Made by a program: the position numbers and the translations under genes. The notes beneath the pieces were generated by a model that had not been told where the DNA came from, did not search any database, and worked only from the letters and a program-made list of their open reading frames with translations. Positions 1-9,207 of a DNA stretch of 64,000 bases are shown here, one piece after another. The DNA is from Psychromonas sp. (GTDB lineage: Bacteria > Pseudomonadota > Gammaproteobacteria > Enterobacterales > Psychromonadaceae), in the NCBI GenBank assembly GCA_013619145.1, contig JABXKR010000294.1:1-64000 (forward strand), given 5' to 3'. How positions within the stretch are numbered: position 1 is the first letter of the stretch; the number at the start of each line of letters is the position of its first letter.

Positions 1-152
1 AGTAATGATGAAAGCAAAATTTGTTGCGCATTATAAGGTCATAAACAGGGAGGAGCCAGCTTTTTATGAAAAAAACGTCATCATTTTATTTAATAGGGAT
101 TTATTAGTGAGTGAATGTGAAATTTGGTAAGTTTTGCCTGATAACGTATTAT

Positions 153-407
153 TCAACCTATTTGCAGCTTGTAAAGGAGTGATGCCTTTTGGGGACATTT
201 ATCTCTAGATATTTTAAGAATGCAATCTTCAGCATAGTTATCCCAATACAAGCAATTTTTCGAGGGTGTTATTAGAAAGCTATCTTTATTGCCTTTTTCA
301 TCTAGCCAAGCAATTTCAATTGGATAACTGTATGTTGATAAACCTGAAGCTTCTATGTCAATAACAATAAAGATATCATTGATTTTGGGATTTATTTCAA
401 AACCACT
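153..407 (-). pseudogene. fragment of a DEDDh-type 3'-5' exonuclease (motif I only)
   Basis: Minus-strand open frame without a good start codon, not in the ORF track: SGFEINPKINDIFIVIDIEASGLSTYSYPIEIAWLDEKGNKDSFLITPSKNCLYWDNYAEDCILKISRDKCPQ...; DIEASGL...SYPIEI resembles DEDDh exonuclease motif I; the frame closes before later motifs. Confidence 0.5.
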
Positions 408-519
408 TCAATAAGTAAACAAGGCGGGCTGAATACATGTGGAACTGGTGCTAAATTCGCGTGCGGCTTGAAAAACCAAACAGGCGAGCTGAAAAAGGAT
501 GCGCAGAGCTTATCCGCTC

Positions 520-670
520 ATAACACTGAACTGCCGCAAATGACTTCGGGCGTCCTGCCCTACGCCTTTCAGGTCATTGTCGTAAACTCCAATGTTCAAA
601 TTTGTTCCTGACAAATTTGTCGCTCCGCGCCCGAATGGCAGAGTACTGCCGTTCAATTCGTTCAGCACAA
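520..670. repeat. palindrome-rich intergenic element
   Basis: Perfect hairpin CAAATTTGT-tcctg-ACAAATTTG (597-619), plus longer-range complements TTCGGGCG...CGCCCGAA and AATGAC...GTCATT. Confidence 0.4.
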
Positions 671-710
671 CAAAGACATTCTAAACTGTCGTGCTTTTGC
701 CCCACGCGCC

Positions 711-2879
711 CTATTGATAACTGTAGTTATAGTAACCGTAGGTGCCGCTTGCTTTTTTCTCGACCGCATTAAGGATAAAGCCTTTGACTTCAATGCCCGC
801 CATTTCAAAGCGGTGTTTCGCTACTTCAATCTCTTTTACGGTATTCTGACCGAAACGGCCCACCATTAAGGTTGTACCAGCCAATGCGCCAACGATACTT
901 GGATCGGTTACAGCTAATACAGGTGGAGTATCGATCAATACTAAGTCATATTCGCTTGACGCCCACTCAACAAACTCAGCAAAGCGAGGATGCATCAGCA
1001 ATTCAGAGGGGTTAGGCGGTACCTGACCACGGGTGATCACATCGAGATTTTCAATACCAGCGTTTTTAAGCACATCTTTTGTTTGCAATTTACCAGAGAG
1101 TAATTCTGACAAACCATTTTCCCATTGCAGCCCGAAATAACGCTGCATATAACCTTTACGCATATCAGCGTCAACAACCAGCACTTTCTGACCTGTTTTC
1201 GCAAGTACAGCTCCAAAGTTAACCGAGATAAATGATTTACCTATGCTTGGCGAAGGGCCTGAAATCATCACCACATTATTTTTCGCTTCCATCATAGCGA
1301 AATGCAGGCTGGTACGCAGGCCGCGCAAGGCTTCAATCGAAAGGTCTGCCGGATTAGCTTCCGCCAACAGCGTGTCATGTAAAGGAACGTTCTTTTTATG
1401 TTTACTTTTTTTAAGTTTATTATCCAATCCCATCTGCCAATCTGATTTGGGGATACTGGCATAAACAGGTAAGCCTAACGCTTCAATCTCATCTGGGTTT
1501 TCCACCCCTTTGTGAAACGCCTCGCGCAGTAATACAAAGGCAACCGCTAACATGCCGCCTAACAAGGTAGCTAACACCACAATTAACGGCTTTTTCGGCT
1601 TGATTGGTTTTGAGTAGGACTGCGCTATATCTAAAATGCGTACATTACCCACAGTACCTGCTTTCAATACGCTTAATTCTTGCACTTTATTAAGCAGTTG
1701 AATATAGATTTGCTGGTTAACCTCCACATCTCGCGTCATACGTAACACTTCACGCTGCGTTTTGGGTAGCTTTTTAATTTGAGTATTTATCTCATCTTTC
1801 TTACCGAGTAAAGTATTGCGTTTATCAAGCAGTGCGATATAAGCAGGGTGGTCTTTGGTAAAACGTTGGCTCACTTCGCTTTCTTTAAAGGTGATCTCAT
1901 TGAGCTGAGACTCTAGTTCAACCATCACTTTTAGGGTCGATTGCGCTTCTAACCCTAAATCAATCGAATCATTCTCTTGGCGGAAACTGTTTAAGATATC
2001 TTCAGCCGAAGTCAATTTCACTTTGATATTCGGCAGATGCTCCTGCAAAAACTGCAGACTTTTTTCTGCTTCCGCTGAATTACGCTGCACATTCTGCAAA
2101 AAGTAATTTTGACTGACGTTATTGATGATTTTTTCAATTTGCTGTTTATCTTCACCACTAAAAGAGAGAGATAAGATACCGGTTTTTTTACCGCGTTCAC
2201 TGACCGACAAGCCTTTTTGCAGCCACTGAATAGCATCTAATTTGCTGCGTTTACTTAGTGAGAATTCAGCCCCGGTAGCCGCATCAATACGCAGCACAAA
2301 TAAACGGTAGTCATTTTGTTCAGCCAGTTCACCGGCAATGCCAGAAAGCACCTTGCGCTCTTCGCTATCGTAAAGCGAATAACTGCCTGCTTCATTGTTA
2401 TCAATAACTAATGTAAATGCTGTTGAATCAGCATAGGCAGGCAATTCAAAGCGGCTTACCTCAACAATCAGCTTTTGACCTCGCAGTCTCGCGAGCCCCT
2501 TCCCTATAACAGGTAAATTGTTTGCTTGCACTTGCGTGGTTAAATTCAGTTTATCAACCGTTTTTCCTAAGATCATGCGCGATTTTATGATCTCAATTTC
2601 GGTTGCAGCGGAAGAGTCGCCGGAAAACATATCACCCATATCGCCGACTAATGACGACATGCCGCTGCTTTTTTGTTCAACCTGCAGCAAGGCATCCGCT
2701 TTATAGATAGGTGTTGCTAATAACGCATAGGCAATACCCAGTACGGCGAAAATAGTGGTTACACTAATAATCAGCCAGCGGCTGTCAATTAACATCCCCA
2801 GTAATTTACCAAGATCGATCACATCATTTTGCGAGTTATTTTTTGTCGAGCTCGTTTTATTCAATGCGCTATTACTCAT
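711..2879 (-). CDS. wzc: Wzc-type tyrosine-protein kinase / polysaccharide co-polymerase
   Basis: Wzz N-terminal domain, C-terminal BY-kinase Walker motifs (SGPSPSIGKSFISVNFG, VLVVDADMRKG), Tyr-rich tail GTYGYYNYSYQ. Confidence 0.93.
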   Translation of the reverse strand: MSNSALNKTSSTKNNSQNDVIDLGKLLGMLIDSRWLIISVTTIFAVLGIAYALLATPIYKADALLQVEQKSSGMSSLVGDMGDMFSGDSSAATEIEIIKSRMILGKTVDKLNLTTQVQANNLPVIGKGLARLRGQKLIVEVSRFELPAYADSTAFTLVIDNNEAGSYSLYDSEERKVLSGIAGELAEQNDYRLFVLRIDAATGAEFSLSKRSKLDAIQWLQKGLSVSERGKKTGILSLSFSGEDKQQIEKIINNVSQNYFLQNVQRNSAEAEKSLQFLQEHLPNIKVKLTSAEDILNSFRQENDSIDLGLEAQSTLKVMVELESQLNEITFKESEVSQRFTKDHPAYIALLDKRNTLLGKKDEINTQIKKLPKTQREVLRMTRDVEVNQQIYIQLLNKVQELSVLKAGTVGNVRILDIAQSYSKPIKPKKPLIVVLATLLGGMLAVAFVLLREAFHKGVENPDEIEALGLPVYASIPKSDWQMGLDNKLKKSKHKKNVPLHDTLLAEANPADLSIEALRGLRTSLHFAMMEAKNNVVMISGPSPSIGKSFISVNFGAVLAKTGQKVLVVDADMRKGYMQRYFGLQWENGLSELLSGKLQTKDVLKNAGIENLDVITRGQVPPNPSELLMHPRFAEFVEWASSEYDLVLIDTPPVLAVTDPSIVGALAGTTLMVGRFGQNTVKEIEVAKHRFEMAGIEVKGFILNAVEKKASGTYGYYNYSYQ

Positions 2880-2926
2880 AATTATTGATTATATTCCAGT
2901 TGAGATTCGTTACATTTATTGCGTGA

Positions 2927-3358
2927 TTAAACTAATTTCTTTGCCCAGGCTGCTGCTGATTTTTCAATCAACTGATAAGCATGTTCAAAAGCTTCCTTAC
3001 TTTGTCGATATGGATCGGGAATATCCTGCTTACCAAGCCAATGGCTTAATAACATAGTTTTACCACGTGCTTCTGGCGCGATATCCGTTACCGCGCCGAT
3101 ATGCCCCTGCTCCATCACTAAAATCAGATCAAAATCGCGACATAAATCAGCGGTTAATTGCTGTGCCTGATGACCATCTAAACTTATTCCATGCTCTTGT
3201 GCGACTAAACAAGCCAGTTTATCGGCAGGCTTGCCAACCAATGCGCCAACACCTGCCGATGCGATTTTTTTATTGGGCAGTAAGCTTTTCAGCAGGAATT
3301 CACCCGATGGTGAGCGGCAAATATTACCAACACACACCACCAATATTTTATCAAACAT
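2927..3358 (-). CDS. wzb: low-molecular-weight protein tyrosine phosphatase (Wzb-like)
   Basis: CVGNICRSPSGE phosphatase P-loop and DPYRQS motif; lies between wza and wzc. Confidence 0.92.
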   Translation of the reverse strand: MFDKILVVCVGNICRSPSGEFLLKSLLPNKKIASAGVGALVGKPADKLACLVAQEHGISLDGHQAQQLTADLCRDFDLILVMEQGHIGAVTDIAPEARGKTMLLSHWLGKQDIPDPYRQSKEAFEHAYQLIEKSAAAWAKKLV

Positions 3359-3360
3359 AT

Positions 3361-4578
3361 TTAATTCCAGTTATGTATGCGCAGCGCACCTTCAGTTAAC
3401 TGATTAAACCCAGCAATGGTAGGCATTAATTGTCTAATCAGGCGGTTATAACGTTCGATTGGTGCTGCAGTTACGTATACAACATCATAAGGTTCAAGTA
3501 CAAATTCAGTGCCAATCACTAAAGCTGATGCATCACTGATATCGAGCTGATAAATATTCGCGATAACTCTTTCCGACTGTTCAACGGCTTCTGTTTTTGA
3601 TGCGTTTGAAGAGCGTTTTTTTTCACGAATTTCCTGCAAATAGGGCGCATTTTTAACATCTCGGGCACCGCTTCTAATAACAAATACGCCAGTTGCATCG
3701 GCTGATAACTCATTAATTCCGCCAACACTGCTTAATGCTTCCGTCAAGGTCATCCCTGAACGATCAATTTTAAGCATTTCCGGATTTTTAACATCACCGA
3801 ATACAAACACTTTTTGTGAATCGTTACGCGGCACATGGATAATGTCCCCCTTCTGTATTAAACGGTTTTGAGTCAAATCCCCTTTTTGCATCAACTGATA
3901 TAAAGAGAGATTTTGTACATCACCATTTCGAGTCAGCGTCACATTTCGCCAATCCGCATCAGCGGTTAAGCCGCCGGCGTTATTAATAGCATCGAGCAGA
4001 GTTAATGGGATATTAGTAATTGCTTGCTGGCCAGGCTTTTTTATCTCACCTGTTACGTAACTTTTTTGTGAACGGAATGCGGCAATATTGACATCCACTT
4101 GTGGAGCTTCAATATATTTACTTAACAGCACGGTCAATTTTTCGCGGATCTCAACAACAGTTTTGTTCGCTACTTTTACAAAACCAATATAAGGATAAAA
4201 TATTTGACCATCAGCATGCACCCAATTACCTGAGGATTCGGCACTACGGTAAGAGCCTGCAGGTATGGTTAATTCAGGGTGATCCCAGATAGTAATATTT
4301 AATATATCGCCAGGGCCTATTTTATATTCGTATAAAGCCATAGCGGCATCTAACGCACTGTTAGTTTGCGCTTGACCCATTGAATAATTATATCCGTACT
4401 TAGCGACAAAAGAATGCGATAAAGGGTATACATTTACTTGTTCAACCGGAATCTGTTCATTTTGTTCAATGTTTACAACATTTTTCTCGGCTAAAGGCAG
4501 GTTAGAGCCCGGTAAGGTACAGCCTGTAATAAGCATTACTGAGGCAAGTGGTAATACAAGTTTATGTAAATAAAACAT
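3361..4578 (-). CDS. wza: polysaccharide export outer-membrane lipoprotein Wza
   Basis: Lipobox LITGC; YKIGPGDILNITIWDHPELT; SLBB-like repeats. Confidence 0.92.
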   Translation of the reverse strand: MFYLHKLVLPLASVMLITGCTLPGSNLPLAEKNVVNIEQNEQIPVEQVNVYPLSHSFVAKYGYNYSMGQAQTNSALDAAMALYEYKIGPGDILNITIWDHPELTIPAGSYRSAESSGNWVHADGQIFYPYIGFVKVANKTVVEIREKLTVLLSKYIEAPQVDVNIAAFRSQKSYVTGEIKKPGQQAITNIPLTLLDAINNAGGLTADADWRNVTLTRNGDVQNLSLYQLMQKGDLTQNRLIQKGDIIHVPRNDSQKVFVFGDVKNPEMLKIDRSGMTLTEALSSVGGINELSADATGVFVIRSGARDVKNAPYLQEIREKKRSSNASKTEAVEQSERVIANIYQLDISDASALVIGTEFVLEPYDVVYVTAAPIERYNRLIRQLMPTIAGFNQLTEGALRIHNWN

Positions 4579-4904
4579 TATGAGATTCTTTTTATGTTAA
4601 TGACAATATAAAATTTTCGGGATTCTAACACTTCTAATACGTGTCTTGTATAGAAATAGATAAAATAGCTAAGGGAACGCATATAATTTTTTATTAACTC
4701 TCGTAGTTTGCAACGACTACCATTTTTATGGCAAACCTATCTAGGCACGTTACCGCCCGGAGGTGTAGACACACTCCCTCACAGCGCAACAAACTAAATG
4801 CTATTTTTTTGAGCAAGATTATACACATGCATAAGAAGAAGAAAAGCAAAGGGTGGAAAACCAGAGTGAAGCATGGTGCATTGGTTGCCGTTACTGCTTG
4901 GGAC

Positions 4905-4970
4905 ACGGACTTTAGTGCGCATTATTAGGCTGTGACATTAATATTTGGGGCGTGGACTTTAGTCCGCAAA
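4905..4970. repeat. REP-like short palindromes (two)
   Basis: cacGGACTTTAGTgcg and GCGTGGACTTTAGTCCGC separated by ~35 bp. Confidence 0.4.
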
Positions 4971-5065
4971 AAAAACAAACAAGCAGGCTAAAAAACACGA
5001 GTAGTGACTAATTACATAAAATAAATATTTGGAATTTTGTTTTTAGCGGAGAAAAAATTTAAAAT

Positions 5066-5140
5066 TGGAGCGGGCAGCGGGAATCGAACCCGCATTATCA
5101 GCTTGGAAGGCTGGAGTAATAGCCATTATACGATGCCCGC
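5066..5140 (-). tRNA. tRNA-Gly(TCC)
   Basis: Reverse complement GCGGGCATCGTATAATGGCTATTACTCCAGCCTTCCAAGCTGATAATGCGGGTTCGATTCCCGCTGCCCGCTCCA; full cloverleaf and CCA. Confidence 0.97.
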
Positions 5141-5251
5141 ATAAAATTTTAAATTGTAGTCTAGATAGCAAAAAACAATGCAATGGCATTGTAAGTTACT
5201 GGCAAAGTCTTAAACTCTGCATTTCACAATGTGGCGTTGTGAAAGTAAATA

Positions 5252-5335
<84 letters not shown>

Positions 5336-5345
5336 AGGACTTAAA

Positions 5346-5421
<76 letters not shown>

Positions 5422-5655
5422 GCCGTCTAAGTGCTGCGAATAATAGAGAAGTTGGATTAACCTTGCAAGTCTTTATTTGCAAAAAAATTGCATTTAGTTA
5501 CTGTTTGCTTAAAAACAAAACAACCAAGCTCTGTTTTGTTGGTTAATTCATCAGAAACAGTAAAAATCACTGTCCATATTCTGCATTTAGCTCCCCACCC
5601 ATTTGCTTACAAAGTAGCAATATCCCTTTTCTGAAAATATAGTGGTTACTTTATT

Positions 5656-6627
5656 TTATAATTTAGCTAATCGTAATGAAATTTCACCACCGATATAGGC
5701 TTCAACCTGTCCGTCGCACTCTAATAAAAGCGCTCCACTTTCATTAATACCTCTACAAATCCCCTGCTTTGATTTACCTGCTATTAATAAATTAACGGTT
5801 TTATTCAAAAAACAGTCCAAATCAAACCAGCGGGACAGATAGGGCTGCAGCCCTGTTTGTTCATATTGTGGTAATAAAGTCTGTAATTCATTAATTAACG
5901 TCGCGCTTAATAAGTTACGATCCACAGATGCACTGGTTAAATGATGTAAATCTATCCACGGTTGATCAATTAACTTTGCCTGCTCAGGCGGCATACGTAC
6001 GTTAATACCTATGCCTATCACAGTATGACAAGCTTCAGTTGCTTGCGCATTTAACTCAATTAAAATGCCTGCTAATTTTTTTCCTTGGTAATAAAGATCA
6101 TTGGGCCACTTTAAGGAAACACCTTGAACACCCACTTTCTCGAGTGCATTGACCGTAGCGATACCCACCAATAAACTGAGGCCGGAAACTTTATCTATGC
6201 CGGAATCAAAGCGCCAGTAAAAGGAGAAATACAGGTGGGACGCAAAAGGGGAAATCCAAGTTCGTCCTCGTCGCCCTCTTCCTGCTAACTGATATTCACT
6301 TATACAGCTTTGTCCGTTTTGCAAATTAGGGATGCGATCGAGTAACCACTGATTGGTTGAATCTAAAATCTGTTCAACGTGTACCATTTTATTTTTACTG
6401 AGCTGTTTAATTTTATCTGCATTTAAAAGGTCAATGGGCACCGCACTGCGATAACCTTTACCTGTTACTTTGTAAATATCTAAACCTATCTCCTGCAATG
6501 CCTTTATATAGTTATTAACAGAGGTGCGCGAAACGCCGAGTAACTCGCCAATCTTCTCTCCAGAGTGAAACTCGCCATCGGCTAATAAAGTTAACAGGAC
6601 ATTACCCTGTTCATTAAGCTCTGACAT
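5656..6627 (-). CDS. birA: bifunctional biotin operon repressor / biotin-[acetyl-CoA-carboxylase] ligase BirA
   Basis: N-terminal HTH, QLAGRGRRGRTW biotin-ligase motif, KWPNDLY. Confidence 0.96.
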   Translation of the reverse strand: MSELNEQGNVLLTLLADGEFHSGEKIGELLGVSRTSVNNYIKALQEIGLDIYKVTGKGYRSAVPIDLLNADKIKQLSKNKMVHVEQILDSTNQWLLDRIPNLQNGQSCISEYQLAGRGRRGRTWISPFASHLYFSFYWRFDSGIDKVSGLSLLVGIATVNALEKVGVQGVSLKWPNDLYYQGKKLAGILIELNAQATEACHTVIGIGINVRMPPEQAKLIDQPWIDLHHLTSASVDRNLLSATLINELQTLLPQYEQTGLQPYLSRWFDLDCFLNKTVNLLIAGKSKQGICRGINESGALLLECDGQVEAYIGGEISLRLAKL

Positions 6628-7678
6628 GTTTGATCACCTGTTTTAAGTTGGTTTCACCTTTACTGTCAATAAAACGCACTTCATGCTCCAAACTGACATT
6701 AAACTTATCTTCGACAGTGGCACGCACTAACTCAGCTAACTGAATAATATCCGCGGCTGTTGCATTTTTTTGATTGATTAAGACTAATGCCTGCTGTTGA
6801 TGCACAGCCGCACCACCCAGCTTTTTACCTTTTAAGTTTGCTTGCTCAATCAACCAGCCCGCTGCCAGTTTAATATTACCATCCGCTTGTGGATAATTAG
6901 GCATATCCGGATATAAATCAAGCAAATCATCAGCTTGTTGTTTATTAACCACTGGATTTTTAAAAAAGCTGCCGGCGTTACCTAACAAATCAGGATCGGG
7001 TAATTTTTCACTGCGGATTTGACAAACAGAATGATAAATCTGTTTTGCTGTCACTTTTTCTGCTGCATCTAATTTCTGCAATAATCCGTAACGGCTGTGT
7101 GTTTGCCGCTTTTTAGGTAACTTTAATGTCACTTTAGTGATTAAAGCATTTTGCATCCCTTTACTTTTAAAAATGCTATCACGATAAGCAAATAAACATT
7201 GTGGCGCGTTTAAATTAAAGAATTCACCTGTATTTAAATCAACATATTCAACTGCCTGACAGAAATCTTTAAATTCAGTACCATAGGCGCCGATGTTTTG
7301 TACTGGCGCTGCGCCAACCACACCGGGAATTAATGCCAGATTTTCCAGGCCATCAATGCCTTTCTCAATGCAGTCAGTCACTAATTGATGCCAGTTTTCA
7401 CCCGCAGCAACTTGTAAAAGATAATTATCTTGCGACTCAATAATTTCAACACCAGATAATTCAACCTTAATAACCAAGCCGGAGAAATCTTCGCAGAATA
7501 AAATATTGCTGCCCGCACCTAAAATAAGTACAGGTCGCTTTTCTGCCCGAACTGTTTTTAGCAAAGCTAATAACTCAGGTAACTGCTTAAGATCCTTAAA
7601 ATGAAATAACGTCTTTGTCCTAGCGTCGATAGAAAAAGTATTAAATGCCTTGAGCGAGCTATTAGTTTCAATCATCAT
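6614..7678 (-). CDS. murB: UDP-N-acetylenolpyruvoylglucosamine reductase MurB
   Basis: NTFSIDA, LGAGSNILF, IPGVVGAAPVQNIGAYG, GNAGSFFKNP; overlaps birA start. Confidence 0.97.
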   Translation of the reverse strand: MMIETNSSLKAFNTFSIDARTKTLFHFKDLKQLPELLALLKTVRAEKRPVLILGAGSNILFCEDFSGLVIKVELSGVEIIESQDNYLLQVAAGENWHQLVTDCIEKGIDGLENLALIPGVVGAAPVQNIGAYGTEFKDFCQAVEYVDLNTGEFFNLNAPQCLFAYRDSIFKSKGMQNALITKVTLKLPKKRQTHSRYGLLQKLDAAEKVTAKQIYHSVCQIRSEKLPDPDLLGNAGSFFKNPVVNKQQADDLLDLYPDMPNYPQADGNIKLAAGWLIEQANLKGKKLGGAAVHQQQALVLINQKNATAADIIQLAELVRATVEDKFNVSLEHEVRFIDSKGETNLKQVIKHVRA

Positions 7679-7750
7679 GGTGCCCTGTATTAATCGAGCA
7701 ATTAGTTTACCTTAACAGCATCATGAAACAAAAAAAATAAAGGGGATGTT

Positions 7751-8191
7751 TTGCAGCCGTCTGATTTACAATTTATTGAACTGGAAAAGCTTAAACTTCC
7801 TTTAATAAATCAGTTTTATAAACGGGTTTATAAAAAAGGGCTGGCCAGCAAAGATGAAGCGGTATTTATTCTTAAAGATAAAGAGGTGATCTGCTGCGCT
7901 AAGTTAAAAACACTCGACGAGCAACTGCTGCTAACGGGGGTAGCTTGCGATCCGAAACACAGAGGAAAAGGTTATGCCTCGCTTCTTATTAATAAAATAT
8001 TGCTTGTACAGACACAATCCATTTACTGTTTTCCCTACGCGCATCTGCAATCCTTCTATTCACAACTTGGTTTTGTCCTTGTTGACTCGCAAACGGTTCC
8101 CGAGATTATCGGCAAAAAACACTATTCGTACAGCAAGAACAAAAAGTTACTATTAATGGTTTACTGCTCAAAAAGAGACAATAACGATTGA
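7751..8191 (+). CDS. GNAT-family N-acetyltransferase
   Basis: [22 protein letters not shown] acetyl-CoA binding motif. Confidence 0.8.
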   Translation: MQPSDLQFIELEKLKLPLINQFYKRVYKKGLASKDEAVFILKDKEVICCAKLKTLDEQLLLTGVACDPKHRGKGYASLLINKILLVQTQSIYCFPYAHLQSFYSQLGFVLVDSQTVPEIIGKKHYSYSKNKKLLLMVYCSKRDNND

Positions 8192-8607
8192 TAGCCCGAC
8201 TCGGCCATCTGCTCAACAGGAATAAAGCGCAGTGCTGCGGAGTTAATACAATAGCGCACTCCTGCTGGGGCAGGCCCATCTTCAAACAGATGTCCTAAAT
8301 GGGAATCTGCAACTGAACTACGCACTTCGGTACGTGTCGCAAATAGTTTTGTATCTGTTTTCTCTGTTAATAACTTACCGGCAATCGGTTGTGTAAAACT
8401 CGGCCAACCACAGTGCGAATCGAATTTATCTAATGAACTAAAAAGTGCCTCACCGGAAACAATATCAACATAAATACCCGGCACATTATTATCCCAATAT
8501 TGATTATTAAAAGCGGGTTCAGTGCCCTCTTCCTGAGTTACATTGAATTGTATTTTATTAAGCGTTGAACGTAACTCATCTAAACTTGGTTTTTTATAAT
8601 CGGACAT
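8161..8607 (-). CDS. msrB: peptide-methionine (R)-S-oxide reductase MsrB
   Basis: [44 protein letters not shown]. Confidence 0.97.
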   Translation of the reverse strand: MSDYKKPSLDELRSTLNKIQFNVTQEEGTEPAFNNQYWDNNVPGIYVDIVSGEALFSSLDKFDSHCGWPSFTQPIAGKLLTEKTDTKLFATRTEVRSSVADSHLGHLFEDGPAPAGVRYCINSAALRFIPVEQMAESGYQSLLSLFEQ

Positions 8608-8635
8608 TTCGACTCTCTTTGTTACTGCAAAGCGT

Positions 8636-8871
8636 TATACCCATGATACCTCAAAGTGCTTTATCAGGACTCAGCTCGGAGACCAGAATAAGGCACAGCA
8701 TGAGGGCCTTTCGAGCGATTAACTGCGTTAATCCTCTATCGGTAGGTGTAAATGCAAGCATTTATCACCTTGAATGGTTGTTCCCTTATCGAATGCTGTA
8801 ACGCAATACTGGTTTTCGAGCTGAGTCCCCGCAGGGCAAGCCAAATTGCACATTGAAGTAACATGGGTATA
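8636..8871 (+). repeat. dispersed intergenic repeat, copy 1 (MITE-like)
   Basis: Starts TATACCCATGATACCTCAAAGTGC and ends TTGAAGTAACATGGGTATA; shares internal blocks with 17254-17517 and 29997-30323. Confidence 0.8.
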
Positions 8872-9017
8872 TATTTAATAATACAGTTTTCTTCCCATAA
8901 ATTAAACGCTATAAACTTTATGGTCATTTTTCTACCTTTATTATTAATAACAACTTGACGCATTTACTAAAAAACGGTACTTATTAACCAATAAATTAAA
9001 TTTTTAGAGGTTAATTG

Positions 9018-9092
9018 ATGAAAACCGTTTTTTCACTGCTGCCAACTTTACTCCTTATGCTTAATGCGTACGGGTGGCGAGTGTCTGAATAA
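9018..9092 (+). CDS. leuL: leu operon leader peptide
   Basis: MKTVFSLLPTLLLMLNAYGWRVSE*, 6 Leu in 24 codons, followed by an intrinsic terminator and leuA; not in ORF track. Confidence 0.75.
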   Translation: MKTVFSLLPTLLLMLNAYGWRVSE

Positions 9093-9110
9093 CATCAGTT
9101 AAAACTCCAA

Positions 9111-9137
9111 AAACCCGTGCCATGCGCGGGTTTTTTT
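9111..9137 (+). terminator. leuA transcription attenuator
   Basis: AAACCCGTGC-cat-GCGCGGGTTT stem followed by T-tract, directly after leader peptide. Confidence 0.8.
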
Positions 9138-9207
9138 ATACCTGCGTATAAATCACATTTTTATACCTGCGTGTATATTACCTAACTCAAAAGAAGAGGG
9201 ATTTCTT

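Noticed and set aside
520-670. Integron attC site
   Set aside because: Palindromic, but I could not find convincing RYYYAAC/GTTRRRY core sites or an integrase
1243-1464. Plus-strand ORF antisense to wzc
   Set aside because: Lies entirely opposite a well-supported CDS, no recognisable domain; same reasoning applies to the other short ORFs antisense to prlC, leuA, plsB, dnaB-region and glnE
4694-4928. Overlapping 70-aa (-) and 66-aa (+) ORFs between wza and the tRNAs
   Set aside because: Mutually antisense, no RBS or domain, overlap REP-like palindromes
8565-8963. ORFs 8565-8801 and 8736-8963
   Set aside because: Overlap repeat copy 1 and the msrB start; no domain, frames not conserved in other copies
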